Below are positions 19,825-28,462 of a stretch of 64,000 bases of DNA, one piece after another; within the stretch, counting starts at the first letter, position 1, and the number at the start of each line of letters is the position of its first letter. Made by a program: the position numbers and the translations under genes. The notes under the pieces were generated by a model. The model worked only from the letters and a program-made list of their open reading frames with translations, did no database searches and had not been told where the DNA came from. The stretch is taken from assembly GCF_017873675.1 (NCBI RefSeq), contig NZ_JAGGKK010000002.1, positions 62,001 through 126,000 of the forward strand, in the 5' to 3' direction. This stretch comes from Virgibacillus litoralis (GTDB lineage Bacteria > Bacillota > Bacilli > Bacillales > Amphibacillaceae).

Positions 19825-21093
19825 ATGAAACATAAACCACTTGCTTATCGAATGAGACCTACTCATATACATGAAATTATTGGACAGGAACATCTTGTTG
19901 GCGATGGAAAAATATTAAACAGAATGATTCAGGCTGATCAGTTAGCATCCATGATCTTATTCGGGCCGCCTGGAACAGGAAAGACATCGATGGCAGTAGC
20001 ACTCGCAAAAAGCCTGAATTTGCCTGTTAAGATGCTAAATGCAGTTGTTGACAAGAAAAAAGATATGGAAATCGTTGTTGAAGAGGCTAAAATGACTGGG
20101 CACGTCGTATTAGTACTTGATGAAGTACATAGGCTCGATAAAGCAAAACAGGACTTTCTGCTTCCACACATCGAAAGCAATATTGTAACACTAATCGGCT
20201 GCACAACTAGCAACCCTTATCATTCTATTAATCCTGCTATTAGAAGCAGATGTCATTTATTTGAATTACATCCTTTAACAGTAGAGGATATGAAAATAGC
20301 AATCCAAAGAGCTGTTAAAGATGAGACAAATGGATTAGGTTCTCAATCAATTATCGTAACGGATGAAGCATTGGAGCATTTTTCTTTTGCTGCAAATGGT
20401 GATATGCGCTCTGCATTAAATGGACTAGAGTTAGCTGTGTCATCTACTCCCGAAAATAATGAGGGGCAGATTTCTATTACACTTAATATTGCTGAAGAGT
20501 GTATGCAAAAGAAAAGCTTCTCTCACGACAAGGATGGTGATGCGCATTATGATGTATTATCTGCATTCCAAAAATCAATACGCGGCAGTGATGCGAATGC
20601 AGCACTTCACTATTTGGGGAGATTGATTGAAGCGGGTGATCTTGAAAGTATTGCACGGCGTATGATTGTATGTGCGTATGAAGATATCGGACTAGCAAAT
20701 CCACAGGCAGGTCCACGTGCGATTGCAGCAGTACAGGCAGCTGAAAGATTAGGATTTCCAGAGGCTCGGATACCATTATCAGTTGCAATAGTAGAGCTTG
20801 CTTTGTCTCCTAAATCAAACACTGCATATGTAGCGCTTGACAAGGCTCTTGCAGATATACGAAGTGGTAAAAGTGGTGATATCCCTGCACATTTAAAAGA
20901 CTCACATTATCAAGGCGCTAAGAAGATGGGACGAGGGATGGATTATAAATATCCGCACAATTATGAAAAGGGCTGGGTCAAGCAACAATATTTACCTGAT
21001 TCTATAAAAAACAAAGATTACTATCAGCCTAAAGATACCGGTAAGTTTGAACAGGCTTTAATGCAAGTATATGAAAAAATTCAATCTGATTAG
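19825..21093 (+). CDS. rarA: Replication-associated recombination protein RarA (MgsA-type AAA+ ATPase)
   Basis: 422 residues, the same length as B. subtilis RarA (yrvN). Walker A ILFGPPGTGKTSMA near residue 45-58, Walker B VLVLDEVHRLDKAKQ, sensor I GCTTSNP, then a C-terminal tetramerisation domain with YEDIGLANPQAGP and PAHLKDSHYQGAK. Acts at stalled replication forks. Start at the ATG 19825 preceded by AAAGGAC; the open frame extends 23 codons upstream without a ribosome site. The stop codon TAG is also the first bases of an R1 copy. Confidence 0.95.
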   Translation: MKHKPLAYRMRPTHIHEIIGQEHLVGDGKILNRMIQADQLASMILFGPPGTGKTSMAVALAKSLNLPVKMLNAVVDKKKDMEIVVEEAKMTGHVVLVLDEVHRLDKAKQDFLLPHIESNIVTLIGCTTSNPYHSINPAIRSRCHLFELHPLTVEDMKIAIQRAVKDETNGLGSQSIIVTDEALEHFSFAANGDMRSALNGLELAVSSTPENNEGQISITLNIAEECMQKKSFSHDKDGDAHYDVLSAFQKSIRGSDANAALHYLGRLIEAGDLESIARRMIVCAYEDIGLANPQAGPRAIAAVQAAERLGFPEARIPLSVAIVELALSPKSNTAYVALDKALADIRSGKSGDIPAHLKDSHYQGAKKMGRGMDYKYPHNYEKGWVKQQYLPDSIKNKDYYQPKDTGKFEQALMQVYEKIQSD

Positions 21094-21172
21094 AAAACCT
21101 GACATATCAACAGTCGATAAGCTTTTGTTGTGCTTATCCAGCAAGAAAGTATTTATACTTTTCTTTACTGCC
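21090..21172 (+). repeat. R1 repeat, copy overlapping the rarA stop, diverged
   Basis: TTAGAAAAC starts within the last codon and TAG stop of rarA. The left hairpin is decayed (CTGACATATCAACAG) but GTTGTGCTTAT and AGCAAGAAAGTATTTATACTTT keep the right-hand hairpin. Confidence 0.65.
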
Positions 21173-21297
21173 AAAAATAATACTAGATAATATGGATAAT
21201 AGAAGTATAATTCCTTTTTCAATCGGTCACAATAGACAATAAAGATAATAATCTATGTAATTTATAACGGCTGTTATTGAAAAAGGAGTTGAACAAA

Positions 21298-21948
21298 TTG
21301 GTTAAAGTTAGACAAGATGCCTGGTCACATGAGGATGACCTTTTGTTGGCAGAAACAGTTTTGCGTCATATCAGAGAAGGAAGTACTCAGCTAAATGCGT
21401 TTGAAGAGGTAGGCGATAAATTAAATCGTACATCCGCTGCTTGCGGATTTCGCTGGAATGCCGAAGTAAGAGAAAAATATGATAATGCTATTGATCTTGC
21501 AAAGCGGCAACGAAAGGAAAAAAAGCGTGCAAATGCAGTAAAAACTACCAAGGTAAGTCAGTCGGTAGAACCTATTATCCAAAATACCGACGAAGAATTA
21601 CCATCACCAACAATGGAAGAGCCATCAATCACAATGGATACAGTGATTCGTTACTTAAAACAAGTCAAAAGAGATTACTATGCTTCCAATCAATCAAAAC
21701 TATCATTAGAACAAATGCAAAAAGAGAACACTATGTTAAAAGAGCATGTAAGTAATCTAGAAAAGAAATTGGAAAGTACTGAGAAACAATTTGCAACAGT
21801 ACAGGAAGACTATCAAGTTTTTATGCAAATTATGGATCGGGCTAGAAAAATGACTGTTTTGGATGACCAAGGGTCTATACAATCACCTGCATTCAGAATG
21901 GACAAGAATGGTAACCTTCAACAGGTTGCAAATGGATCAAACCAATAA
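21298..21948 (+). CDS. rsfA: RsfA-family prespore transcriptional regulator
   Basis: 216 residues. The N-terminal Myb/SANT-like domain (about 1-60) has three regularly spaced tryptophan/hydrophobic positions: RQDAWSHEDDLLLAETVLRH, QLNAFEEVGDKLNRTSAACG and FRWN. A charged linker and a coiled coil (about 115-180) follow. RsfA adjusts the sigma-F regulon in the forespore in B. subtilis; YlbO-type paralogues act elsewhere in sporulation, and I cannot separate these with certainty. Start chosen at TTG 21298, with AAGGAG 9 bases upstream; an in-frame TTG at 21277 overlaps that site's upstream flank. Confidence 0.85.
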   Translation: MVKVRQDAWSHEDDLLLAETVLRHIREGSTQLNAFEEVGDKLNRTSAACGFRWNAEVREKYDNAIDLAKRQRKEKKRANAVKTTKVSQSVEPIIQNTDEELPSPTMEEPSITMDTVIRYLKQVKRDYYASNQSKLSLEQMQKENTMLKEHVSNLEKKLESTEKQFATVQEDYQVFMQIMDRARKMTVLDDQGSIQSPAFRMDKNGNLQQVANGSNQ

Positions 21949-22036
21949 TTAGAAAACTTGGCATACGCCAAGCCTTAATGTCGAGTGCCTTAGTTGCACT
22001 TATGCAGTAAGAAAGGATTTATACTTTTTTAACTGC
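21949..22036 (+). repeat. R1 repeat, full copy immediately after rsfA
   Basis: Begins at the base after the rsfA stop. CTTGGC-ATAC-GCCAAG, then TTAGTTGCACTTAT and the GCAGTAAGAAAG / CTTTTTTAACTGC hairpin. It sits between the stop codon and the terminator, so it is transcribed with rsfA. Confidence 0.85.
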
Positions 22037-22037
22037 T

Positions 22038-22083
22038 AAAAAAGTCGCAAAGAATTCTAGTAAGAATTCCATGCGACTTTTTT
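22038..22083. terminator. Bidirectional terminator between rsfA and the 6S RNA
   Basis: AAAAAAGTCGCA and TGCGACTTTTTT flank an inner GAATTC/GAATTC pairing; T runs on both strands. Confidence 0.85.
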
Positions 22084-22115
22084 GTTCGCAGTTAGAGCTT
22101 GCACTCCAAAGTAAT

Positions 22116-22156
22116 AGGGGTTCTGCGAAAGCTTTTCGGCTTTCATAGAACCCCTT
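22116..22156 (-). terminator. Terminator of the 6S RNA gene
   Basis: AAGGGGTTCTATGAAAGC pairs with GCTTTCGCAGAACCCCT, followed by ATTACTTT. The stem is 16 bp with one two-base bulge region; the U tract is weak. Confidence 0.65.
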
Positions 22157-22371
22157 TAACGATATTGTCATGTTTTCTAATATGTATTCTATCAATCCCA
22201 ATCGTGCCGTCTTTTTCTAGTTTTGATCCCGCTTTCAGCAGGTGGGTGCTCTGTTCCATATCTTTTATGCGTCCTCGGAAGAGAGGCATGCATGCAACAT
22301 GGAAACGATACAAGCTCCCAATTATATAGATGTTCGGTCAAAACATTTATACAAGACGTACACATCAGGAT
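22157..22371 (-). ncRNA. ssrSA: 6S RNA (BsrA/SsrSA type)
   Basis: 6S RNA binds the housekeeping RNA polymerase and serves as template for a short product RNA (pRNA). On the minus strand the transcript begins TCCTGATGTGTAC, like B. subtilis 6S-1 RNA. The plus strand at 22332-22344 reads GTTCGGTCAAAAC, the start of the known 6S-1 pRNA, exactly as a template copy predicts. The downstream part has GCACCCACCTGC, GCGGGATCAAAACTAG and GGCACGATTGG. The closing stem pairs ATGTTTT with AAAACAT (22171-22177). Location between rarA and aspS is the same as in B. subtilis. End points are estimates. Confidence 0.9.
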
Positions 22372-22506
22372 TGATATTTAATTTATGAATTGTTTAATTT
22401 GTTGATTGTAAAATTATTTTACCATACAGAAATACTATTTTCAATATTCATTAATATGAAGAATTTATTACACTTGTTACATCTTTACTACAATTTTCAA
22501 ATTAAG

Positions 22507-24273
22507 TCATAATTTCTTTTTAACTTGAATAGACAGTTCATCTAGTTGTCCTTCACTTACTTCATCTGGTGCATCAGTTAGTAAATCCGATGCTGAAGCA
22601 GTCTTAGGAAATAATATTGTATCCCTGAGGTTTGACCTTCCAGCTAATAGCATAACAATCCTGTCCAGCCCTAACGCAATACCCCCGTGAGGTGGTGCAC
22701 CATATTCTAATGCTTCAAGTAAAAACCCAAACTGTTCAGATGCTTCTTCTTTCGTGAATCCTAATACTTCAAACATCTTATCTTGTTGTTCCTTCTTATG
22801 GATGCGCAAAGATCCTCCACCTAATTCATACCCGTTTAATACAAGATCATATGCATTTGCCCGAGTACTTCCAGGATCTGTAACTAGTTTATCAAGATCC
22901 TCCTCGACAGGCATTGTAAATGGATGATGAGCAGCACAATAACGCTCCAGACCTTCATCATATTCCAATAACGGCCAATCAGTTACCCAAAGGAAATTAA
23001 ACTTACTCTTATCAATAAGCTGCAATTCTTTTCCGAGTTTCAGTCTTAAAGCTCCCAAACTGTCATAGACTACCGAAGTTTTATCTGAACCAAACAATAA
23101 TAAATCACCATCATCAGCGCTTGCTTGATTAACTAGGCCTGTCTTTTCTTCATCGGTTAGAAATTTAGCAATTGGCCCTTTTAATTCATCACCTTCTACC
23201 TTAAGCCATGCCAAACCTTTGGCACCATAAACTTTCACAAAATCAGTTAGCTTATCAATATCTTTTCGTGAGTAATTAGCTGCCTGTCCTTTTACATTTA
23301 ACAAGCAAACTTTCCCACCTGATTCAATTGCACTTTGAAACACTTTAAAACTAGAATCAGCAAGAATATCTGTTACATGGATTAACTCCATGTCAAACCT
23401 CGTATCTGGTTTATCTGATCCATAACGTTCCATCGCTTCATCATACGGCAACCGTTGCAATGGCAACGAGATGTCGATATTTTTAACATCCTTCATCACG
23501 TTTTTCATCATTTTCTCAGTCATTGCCATTATTTCATCACTAGTCATAAAAGATGTTTCAATATCAATTTGTGTGAATTCTGGTTGACGGTCAGCCCGTA
23601 AGTCTTCATCACGAAAACAACGAGCAATTTGATAATATTTCTCGAATCCACCAATCATTATCAATTGTTTGAAAAGCTGAGGTGACTGTGGCAATGCATA
23701 AAACTCACCATTATGCACACGACTAGGCACTAAATAGTCCCTCGCGCCTTCCGGGGTACTCTTGGTTAAGATTGGTGTTTCCATTTCAAGAAATCCGTCA
23801 TCATTTAAAAAATTACGGACAACCTGTGTTGTTTGATGACGTAATTTAAAAGTATCCTGTAAAGCACTTCTGCGTAAGTCCAAATAGCGATATTTTAAAC
23901 GAAGGTCTTCCGATACATCAGACTCATTTTCGATAAGAAATGGTGGGGTCTTTGCTTTATTCAAAATGTTAATATTTGTTGCCATCACTTCAATCTTCCC
24001 TGTACCCATCACTGGGTTGACTGTACCTTCATCGCGAATAACCACTTTTCCTTCAACTTGAATGACATATTCACTTCTAACTGTCTCGGCAATACCCAAA
24101 GCTTCCCTGGAATTAGCCGGATTAAAAACTACTTGTACAACACCAGATTTATCGCGTAAATCAATAAAAATTAATCCACCTAAATCCCGGCGTTTTTGTA
24201 CCCAACCTTTTAATAATACTAGTTGATCAATATCCTTTTCACGTAGTGTTCCAGCTAATATTCGTTCACTCAT
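22507..24273 (-). CDS. aspS: Aspartyl-tRNA synthetase
   Basis: 588 residues, bacterial-type class II enzyme. N-terminal OB anticodon-binding domain ([19 protein letters not shown], about 22-40), catalytic core with [20 protein letters not shown] (motif 2), a GAD insertion domain in the middle (about 300-410), and motif 3 [13 protein letters not shown] near 525. The start overlaps the hisS stop by 8 bases (ATGAGTGA), so the two are translationally coupled under one T-box. Whether it also charges tRNA-Asn is not visible. Confidence 0.97.
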   Translation of the reverse strand: MSERILAGTLREKDIDQLVLLKGWVQKRRDLGGLIFIDLRDKSGVVQVVFNPANSREALGIAETVRSEYVIQVEGKVVIRDEGTVNPVMGTGKIEVMATNINILNKAKTPPFLIENESDVSEDLRLKYRYLDLRRSALQDTFKLRHQTTQVVRNFLNDDGFLEMETPILTKSTPEGARDYLVPSRVHNGEFYALPQSPQLFKQLIMIGGFEKYYQIARCFRDEDLRADRQPEFTQIDIETSFMTSDEIMAMTEKMMKNVMKDVKNIDISLPLQRLPYDEAMERYGSDKPDTRFDMELIHVTDILADSSFKVFQSAIESGGKVCLLNVKGQAANYSRKDIDKLTDFVKVYGAKGLAWLKVEGDELKGPIAKFLTDEEKTGLVNQASADDGDLLLFGSDKTSVVYDSLGALRLKLGKELQLIDKSKFNFLWVTDWPLLEYDEGLERYCAAHHPFTMPVEEDLDKLVTDPGSTRANAYDLVLNGYELGGGSLRIHKKEQQDKMFEVLGFTKEEASEQFGFLLEALEYGAPPHGGIALGLDRIVMLLAGRSNLRDTILFPKTASASDLLTDAPDEVSEGQLDELSIQVKKKL

Positions 24274-25555
24274 TTTCTATTCCTCCCAGAAGCTTTTCAT
24301 GCATCTTTTTAACTAGTTGTGATAAAGGTACTTCCAACTGTTCGCCTGTTTCCAATTCTTTAACGTTGACTATTTCTCTTTGTATTTCATCTTCTCCGAG
24401 TATCAACACATATTTTGCTTTAAAACGATCTGCTGCTTTAAATTGGGCTTTCATTTTTCGACCTTGATAGTCTTTGTCAGCCTGGATACCATCCTTACGT
24501 AATTCATGTAATAGATGAACCGCTTCTTTTTCAGCTTCGTCTCCTACAGCAACCACGAAACAATCCAACTGATCATCAATTGACATCTCTTTACTTTCAG
24601 CATCAAGAGCCATTAATAGTCGCTCCATTCCCATACCAAAACCAATTCCCGGTGTACTTGGTCCTCCTAACTCTTCAATTAGACCATTATATCTTCCGCC
24701 ACCTGCCAACGTTGCAATAGCACCGAATCCATCAGCTTCGCTCATAATCTCAAAAGCTGTATGGTTATAATAATCAAGTCCACGTACTAAGTTTTTATCG
24801 ACCTCGTACTCAATTCCCATCCTTGTTAAATAGTTCTGAACCTGATTGAAGTAACTTCTTGATTCTTCATTTAAATAATCTAATATCGATGGTGCATTCT
24901 GCATTGCTGGATGATCACGATCCGTTTTACAATCCAGAATTCGTAATGGGTTTTGGTCTAATCGAATTTGACAATCATGGCAAAGCTCATCCTTATGTGG
25001 TGAAAAGTGATCCACCAAAGCCTGGCGGTGATTAGTCCGGCTTTCATTATCACCTAATGAGTTAATAACTAATTTCAATGATGTTAATCCTAACTCCTTA
25101 TAACACGTCATTGCCAAATCAATAACTTCAGCATCTACTGCTGGATCAGCGCTTCCCAATACTTCCACACCAAATTGGTTTAATTGACGCATTCTTCCCT
25201 TCTGTGGTCGTTCATAACGAAACATTTGAGCAAAATAATAAAGTTTAACTGGCTGGCTTGGGTTACCAAACATTTTATTCTCAACAAATGACCGGGCAAC
25301 CGAAGCAGTACCTTCTGGACGTAGTGTCAGACTTCTACCTCCACGATCCTCAAATGTATACATTTCTTTTTGAACAATATCGGTTGAATCACCTACACCT
25401 CGCTGGAATAATTCTGTATGCTCAAAAAGTGGTGTACGTATTTCATCAAAATGAAACCTGCCACACACATCTTTTAATTTATCTTCAACCAACTGCCATT
25501 TCTTTGCCTCTTGCGGTAAAATATCTACTGTACCTCGTGGAGCTTTCATATTCAT
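24266..25555 (-). CDS. hisS: Histidyl-tRNA synthetase
   Basis: 429 residues, class II. Motif 1 [14 protein letters not shown], motif 2 [19 protein letters not shown], the histidine-A signature [14 protein letters not shown], and motif 3 [16 protein letters not shown]-terminal anticodon domain from about 325. The first ATG, 25555, has GAGGGGG 8 bases upstream. The T-box leader that should control hisS-aspS lies about 560 bases upstream, with an R2 element in between. Confidence 0.97.
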   Translation of the reverse strand: MNMKAPRGTVDILPQEAKKWQLVEDKLKDVCGRFHFDEIRTPLFEHTELFQRGVGDSTDIVQKEMYTFEDRGGRSLTLRPEGTASVARSFVENKMFGNPSQPVKLYYFAQMFRYERPQKGRMRQLNQFGVEVLGSADPAVDAEVIDLAMTCYKELGLTSLKLVINSLGDNESRTNHRQALVDHFSPHKDELCHDCQIRLDQNPLRILDCKTDRDHPAMQNAPSILDYLNEESRSYFNQVQNYLTRMGIEYEVDKNLVRGLDYYNHTAFEIMSEADGFGAIATLAGGGRYNGLIEELGGPSTPGIGFGMGMERLLMALDAESKEMSIDDQLDCFVVAVGDEAEKEAVHLLHELRKDGIQADKDYQGRKMKAQFKAADRFKAKYVLILGEDEIQREIVNVKELETGEQLEVPLSQLVKKMHEKLLGGIENE

Positions 25556-25630
25556 CTGTAATACCCCCTCATTATTTTTGGCTGATTTCTAAAAGATTGT
25601 TGCTTTATTAAAGTAATGAAATCATATCGT

Positions 25631-26084
25631 AGTTGATATAAACTACGAACTAGTTGGGTGCAATAAAATCGCTACGGAAATACACTTCGCTTTCCGTGGG
25701 CGGCTGATGAGCCTCCTTGCTCCTACGTCGCTGCGTAGTCTCATCTAGGCCTCAGCCCCCACAGGAGTCTCCGTGTATTTCCTACGCTGGGTATTGCTCA
25801 CTAGAACTTAAAAAAACAAGATTTTATACCACTTAACTAGCAGTTGGAATATGCGAGACTCCTGTGGGACAGCGAGCCTAAGAGACCCCACAGGGAGCGT
25901 TTTTTGCGAGCGAGGCAGACTAAGTACGCCACGTCCTGTGGCAACATCTGCACTAGCACCTCCTATGCGTCGAAGGCTCGTGGTGAGCCCTAGGTGCGCG
26001 AGTATATTCCAGCTGCGTCGTTAGGAAGCCTCACAAAATGCTTTCAATAGGACTTCCTTAGTTGGTTCGCAGTATATATCAACT
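25631..26084. repeat. R2 element (454 bp, 20-bp terminal inverted repeats) inside the hisS leader
   Basis: Left end AGTTGATATAAACTACGAAC (25631-25650) and right end 26065-26084 are inverted repeats matching at 18 of 20 positions. Inside are nested long hairpins: GGAAATACAC (from 25676) pairs with GTGTATTTCC near 25770-25790, and a second GC-rich hairpin occupies about 25840-26030. A fragment of the R3 repeat (ACGCCACGTCCTGTGGC) is embedded near 25930. No coding capacity for a transposase. Similar ends at 50301-50696. Confidence 0.8.
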
Positions 26085-26115
26085 GCGCAGGTGAAAAGAG
26101 CGTTACTTTAAAAAA

Positions 26116-26400
26116 ATATAAAAAACTCCCGACCCTTATAAAAATAAGGGACGAGAGTTAACCCGCGTTGCCACCCTAGTTGATGCTCTTTAAAGCACCC
26201 GCTCTTCACAGTTAACGCCTGCAAAACGTCTATATCTACTTACTATGTATTCGATATAGAGCCTAAGGAATGTCTTTCATCAGAGCATCATGTGAAAATG
26301 TTCTCAGCCTATGACATTTTCTCTCTTTTCACATACTTCTCATTACTTTTTCCATCACTGGCTATTTATACATCTATCATTAAATTAATTAATTATGAAT
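26116..26400 (-). ncRNA. T-box leader of hisS-aspS with overlapping Asp/His specifiers
   Basis: On the minus strand GGTGGCAACGCGGGT (26161-26176) is the T-box bulge; the terminator AACTC-CG-CCCTTAT / ATAAGGG-CG-GAGTT followed by T6 lies at 26121-26160. Stem I starts around 26330 and its specifier loop contains GACAT (26270-26274), which holds GAC (Asp) and CAU (His) overlapping by one base. That fits an operon encoding both AspRS and HisRS. The leader has its own promoter. Confidence 0.93.
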
Positions 26401-26407
26401 GACTATT

Positions 26408-26436
26408 ATATTAATGTTTCCCTAACACATTGTCAA
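26408..26436 (-). promoter_or_regulatory. Promoter of the hisS-aspS T-box transcript
   Basis: TTGACA (26431-26436), 17-base spacer, TAATAT (26408-26413) on the minus strand; the -35 overlaps the stop codon of the small gene upstream. Confidence 0.8.
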
Positions 26437-26606
26437 GTACGAGTTATTTTTTTCTTTAACTTTTTAACTTCACCAAGAGTGATACCTAACTCCTCTGCTA
26501 TTTCCATATGATTATATTGATCTTCAACTTCTATGAACCGATGGAAATTGGCTCCATAAATGTCCTTGCTCATGTTTGAATTCCAATGTTTTTCTTGAAA
26601 TCGCAT
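26433..26606 (-). CDS. 57-residue HTH-like small protein (possible YrzK counterpart)
   Basis: Starts ATG at 26606 with GGAGGG 8 bases upstream. The protein begins MRFQEKHWNSNMSKDIYGAN and continues FHRFIEVEDQYNHMEIAEEL, then GITLGEVKKLKKKITRT. The stretch HMEIAEELGITLGEVKKLK reads as a helix-turn-helix of the sigma region 4 or anti-activator type. A small gene (yrzK) occupies this position between hisS and the amidase in B. subtilis; that equivalence is from position and size. Too short for common ORF cut-offs. Function unknown. Confidence 0.75.
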   Translation of the reverse strand: MRFQEKHWNSNMSKDIYGANFHRFIEVEDQYNHMEIAEELGITLGEVKKLKKKITRT

Positions 26607-26637
26607 AACTAAAATCCCTCCCTATTTAACTCTAGTT

Positions 26638-26666
26638 TTGCCTAAATACAAACTTTTTATTAAAAT
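26638..26666 (+). promoter_or_regulatory. Promoter of the amidase gene
   Basis: TTGCCT (26638-26643), 17-base spacer, TAAAAT (26661-26666), about 35 bases before the start codon. Confidence 0.65.
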
Positions 26667-26699
26667 AGAGTTAAGATATTATTTTAAGGAGGAACTTCA

Positions 26700-27755
26700 T
26701 TGCATATAAAGAAAACAACATTGTTATTCTTTAGCATATTGTTTCTGGCCTTCGCGACATTAGTAAGTGCCAACGAAGCAGTAATTAATACAGATAATCT
26801 AAACGTCAGAACAGGACCTGGCACCAACTTCGAGAAGATCGGTCAAGTACATACTGATGAAGTTTATCCAATCTTACAGCAACAAGATGGGTGGGTAGAA
26901 ATTCAGCTGACTCAAGGTACTGGCTGGGTTACTAACGAGTATATAAGCATGCCAGGCAATACGGATTCTGATGATACCAGTGAAAGCAATATGGAATCAA
27001 CCACTGAGAAAATAATTACAATTCAGCATGATAATACCCAGTTACGTGATGGCCCTTCAACTAGTTTTGAAATCACCGAGTTTGCCAATAAAGGTACTAA
27101 ATTAAAGGTACTTTCCCAGAATGATGAATGGTACGAAGTTACAAACGATAATTACACAGGCTATGTTTTAAAACAACTGGTCGAAAAAGAAGATACAACA
27201 TCTTTTAGCGGCATGAAAAACAAAACGATTGTTATCGACGCAGGTCATGGTGGAAGAGATGTAGGGGCAATTGGCGCGAACGGAACACATGAAAAAGATT
27301 TTGCATTTAAAACAACACAGGAACTTAAACAGGAACTTACTGCGCTTGGGGCGAACGTAGTCTTAACAAGAAAAAATGATGAATTCATTTCATTAGGCAG
27401 CAGGACAAGCCTTCCCAACATTCTCGATACAGATGCTTTTATAAGTATTCATTACAACAGTTTTCCTGAAATGCCTAATGTAACAGGGATCGGAGCATAT
27501 TATTATCATGATCAAAATCAAAAGATAGCGAAGGATGTTCTTCAGGGAATAGCAAAAGAAACCGGTGCAAGAAACCGTGGCGCCACATTCGGGGACTTTC
27601 ACGTTATCAGGCAAAATTTCAAACCCTCTATACTTGTTGAATTAGGATTCATTTCCAACCCGGAAAAAGAACAACTTCTTCAAACTAATGCATACCAAAA
27701 AAAGTTGGTCACAGGGATTGTAAACGGATTGAACAAATATTTTAAAAACAATTAG
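26700..27755 (+). CDS. yrvJ: Exported N-acetylmuramoyl-L-alanine amidase with two SH3 domains
   Basis: 351 residues, starting at TTG with AAGGAGG 6 bases upstream. Signal peptide about 1-24 (LLFFSILFLAFATLVSANE). Two bacterial SH3 domains follow, at about 28-85 (VINTDNLNVRTGPGTNFEKI) and 100-160 (TQLRDGPSTSFEI), for cell-wall binding. The C-terminal amidase_3 domain from about 175 has zinc ligands in IVIDAGHGGRDVGAIG, SIHYNSF and the catalytic glutamate in ILVELGFISNP. It cuts the bond between N-acetylmuramic acid and L-alanine. B. subtilis YrvJ has the same plan with more SH3 units. Confidence 0.92.
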   Translation: MHIKKTTLLFFSILFLAFATLVSANEAVINTDNLNVRTGPGTNFEKIGQVHTDEVYPILQQQDGWVEIQLTQGTGWVTNEYISMPGNTDSDDTSESNMESTTEKIITIQHDNTQLRDGPSTSFEITEFANKGTKLKVLSQNDEWYEVTNDNYTGYVLKQLVEKEDTTSFSGMKNKTIVIDAGHGGRDVGAIGANGTHEKDFAFKTTQELKQELTALGANVVLTRKNDEFISLGSRTSLPNILDTDAFISIHYNSFPEMPNVTGIGAYYYHDQNQKIAKDVLQGIAKETGARNRGATFGDFHVIRQNFKPSILVELGFISNPEKEQLLQTNAYQKKLVTGIVNGLNKYFKNN

Positions 27756-27863
27756 GAAACCCGTACGCTTAATAGTATCTTGCGGAAACATGAGGCCCCT
27801 TGTTTACATAGACCAAAGTAAACTAGGGACATTTCTGCCAAATATGGGCTGTCGTGTTTCCTA
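27753..27863. repeat. Imperfect foldback segment after the amidase stop
   Basis: TAGGAAAC at 27753-27760, including the stop codon, is inverted as GTTTCCTA at 27856-27863, and an inner CCTTGTTTAC/GTAAACTAGG hairpin lies between. Found once in the window. Confidence 0.4.
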
Positions 27864-27870
27864 GACAATA

Positions 27871-27931
27871 AAAAGCAGTTCAATTAAAAGATGCAAATTG
27901 CGTTTTTGCATCCCAAAATTGAACTGCTTTA
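27871..27931. terminator. Bidirectional terminator between the convergent amidase and dtd genes
   Basis: AAAGCAGTTCAATT and AATTGAACTGCTTT form a 14-bp outer stem around a second hairpin GATGCAAA / TTTGCATC. Confidence 0.8.
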
Positions 27932-27952
27932 CCTTAATGCAATTCATTCTAA

Positions 27953-28399
27953 CTATTTGTCCTTGCTATCCAAAATAACTGTGACCGGGCCTTGATTCGT
28001 TAGTTTTATGTTCATCATTTCACCAAACTCACCTGTCTCAACACGAACTCCCTGTTGCTGAACTAGTTGGTTGAAATGCTGATATAATTTATTCGCGTGA
28101 TCCGGTTTTGCTGCATGAAGAAAATTTGGCCGCCTGCCTTTTCGGGTGTCAGCAAATAATGTGAATTGTGAAATAGACAGTACCTGACCAGATACATCTT
28201 TTAATGAAAGATTCATCTTTTCATTTTCATCCTCAAAAACACGAAGATTTACAAGTTTGTTCACTAGATAGACAGCATCCTCTTCCGTATCCTCATGTGT
28301 TACACCAAGTAGAACAACAAACCCATTATCAATTTCCCCGATTACATCTTCTGCTACGGAAACACTGGCGTTATTTGCACGTTGGATGACTGCTTTCAT
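27953..28399 (-). CDS. dtd: D-aminoacyl-tRNA deacylase
   Basis: 148 residues. Removes D-amino acids and achiral glycine from mischarged tRNAs. Signature motifs [17 protein letters not shown] (active-site SQFTL) and [12 protein letters not shown] (the Gly-cisPro loop that enforces chirality) are intact. It lies 63 bases after relA and is likely its co-transcribed partner, as in B. subtilis (yrvI). Confidence 0.96.
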   Translation of the reverse strand: MKAVIQRANNASVSVAEDVIGEIDNGFVVLLGVTHEDTEEDAVYLVNKLVNLRVFEDENEKMNLSLKDVSGQVLSISQFTLFADTRKGRRPNFLHAAKPDHANKLYQHFNQLVQQQGVRVETGEFGEMMNIKLTNQGPVTVILDSKDK

Positions 28400-28462
28400 A
28401 AATTCATACTCCTTTTTCTTATCACGAAGCTTTTGTAAACTACGGGGATCTTAACGAAAAAA

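Noticed and set aside
25664-26030. Possible tRNA or structured riboswitch in the GC-rich stretch before hisS
   Set aside because: The structure is long foldback arms shared with 50.3 kb and no tRNA or riboswitch core could be seen.
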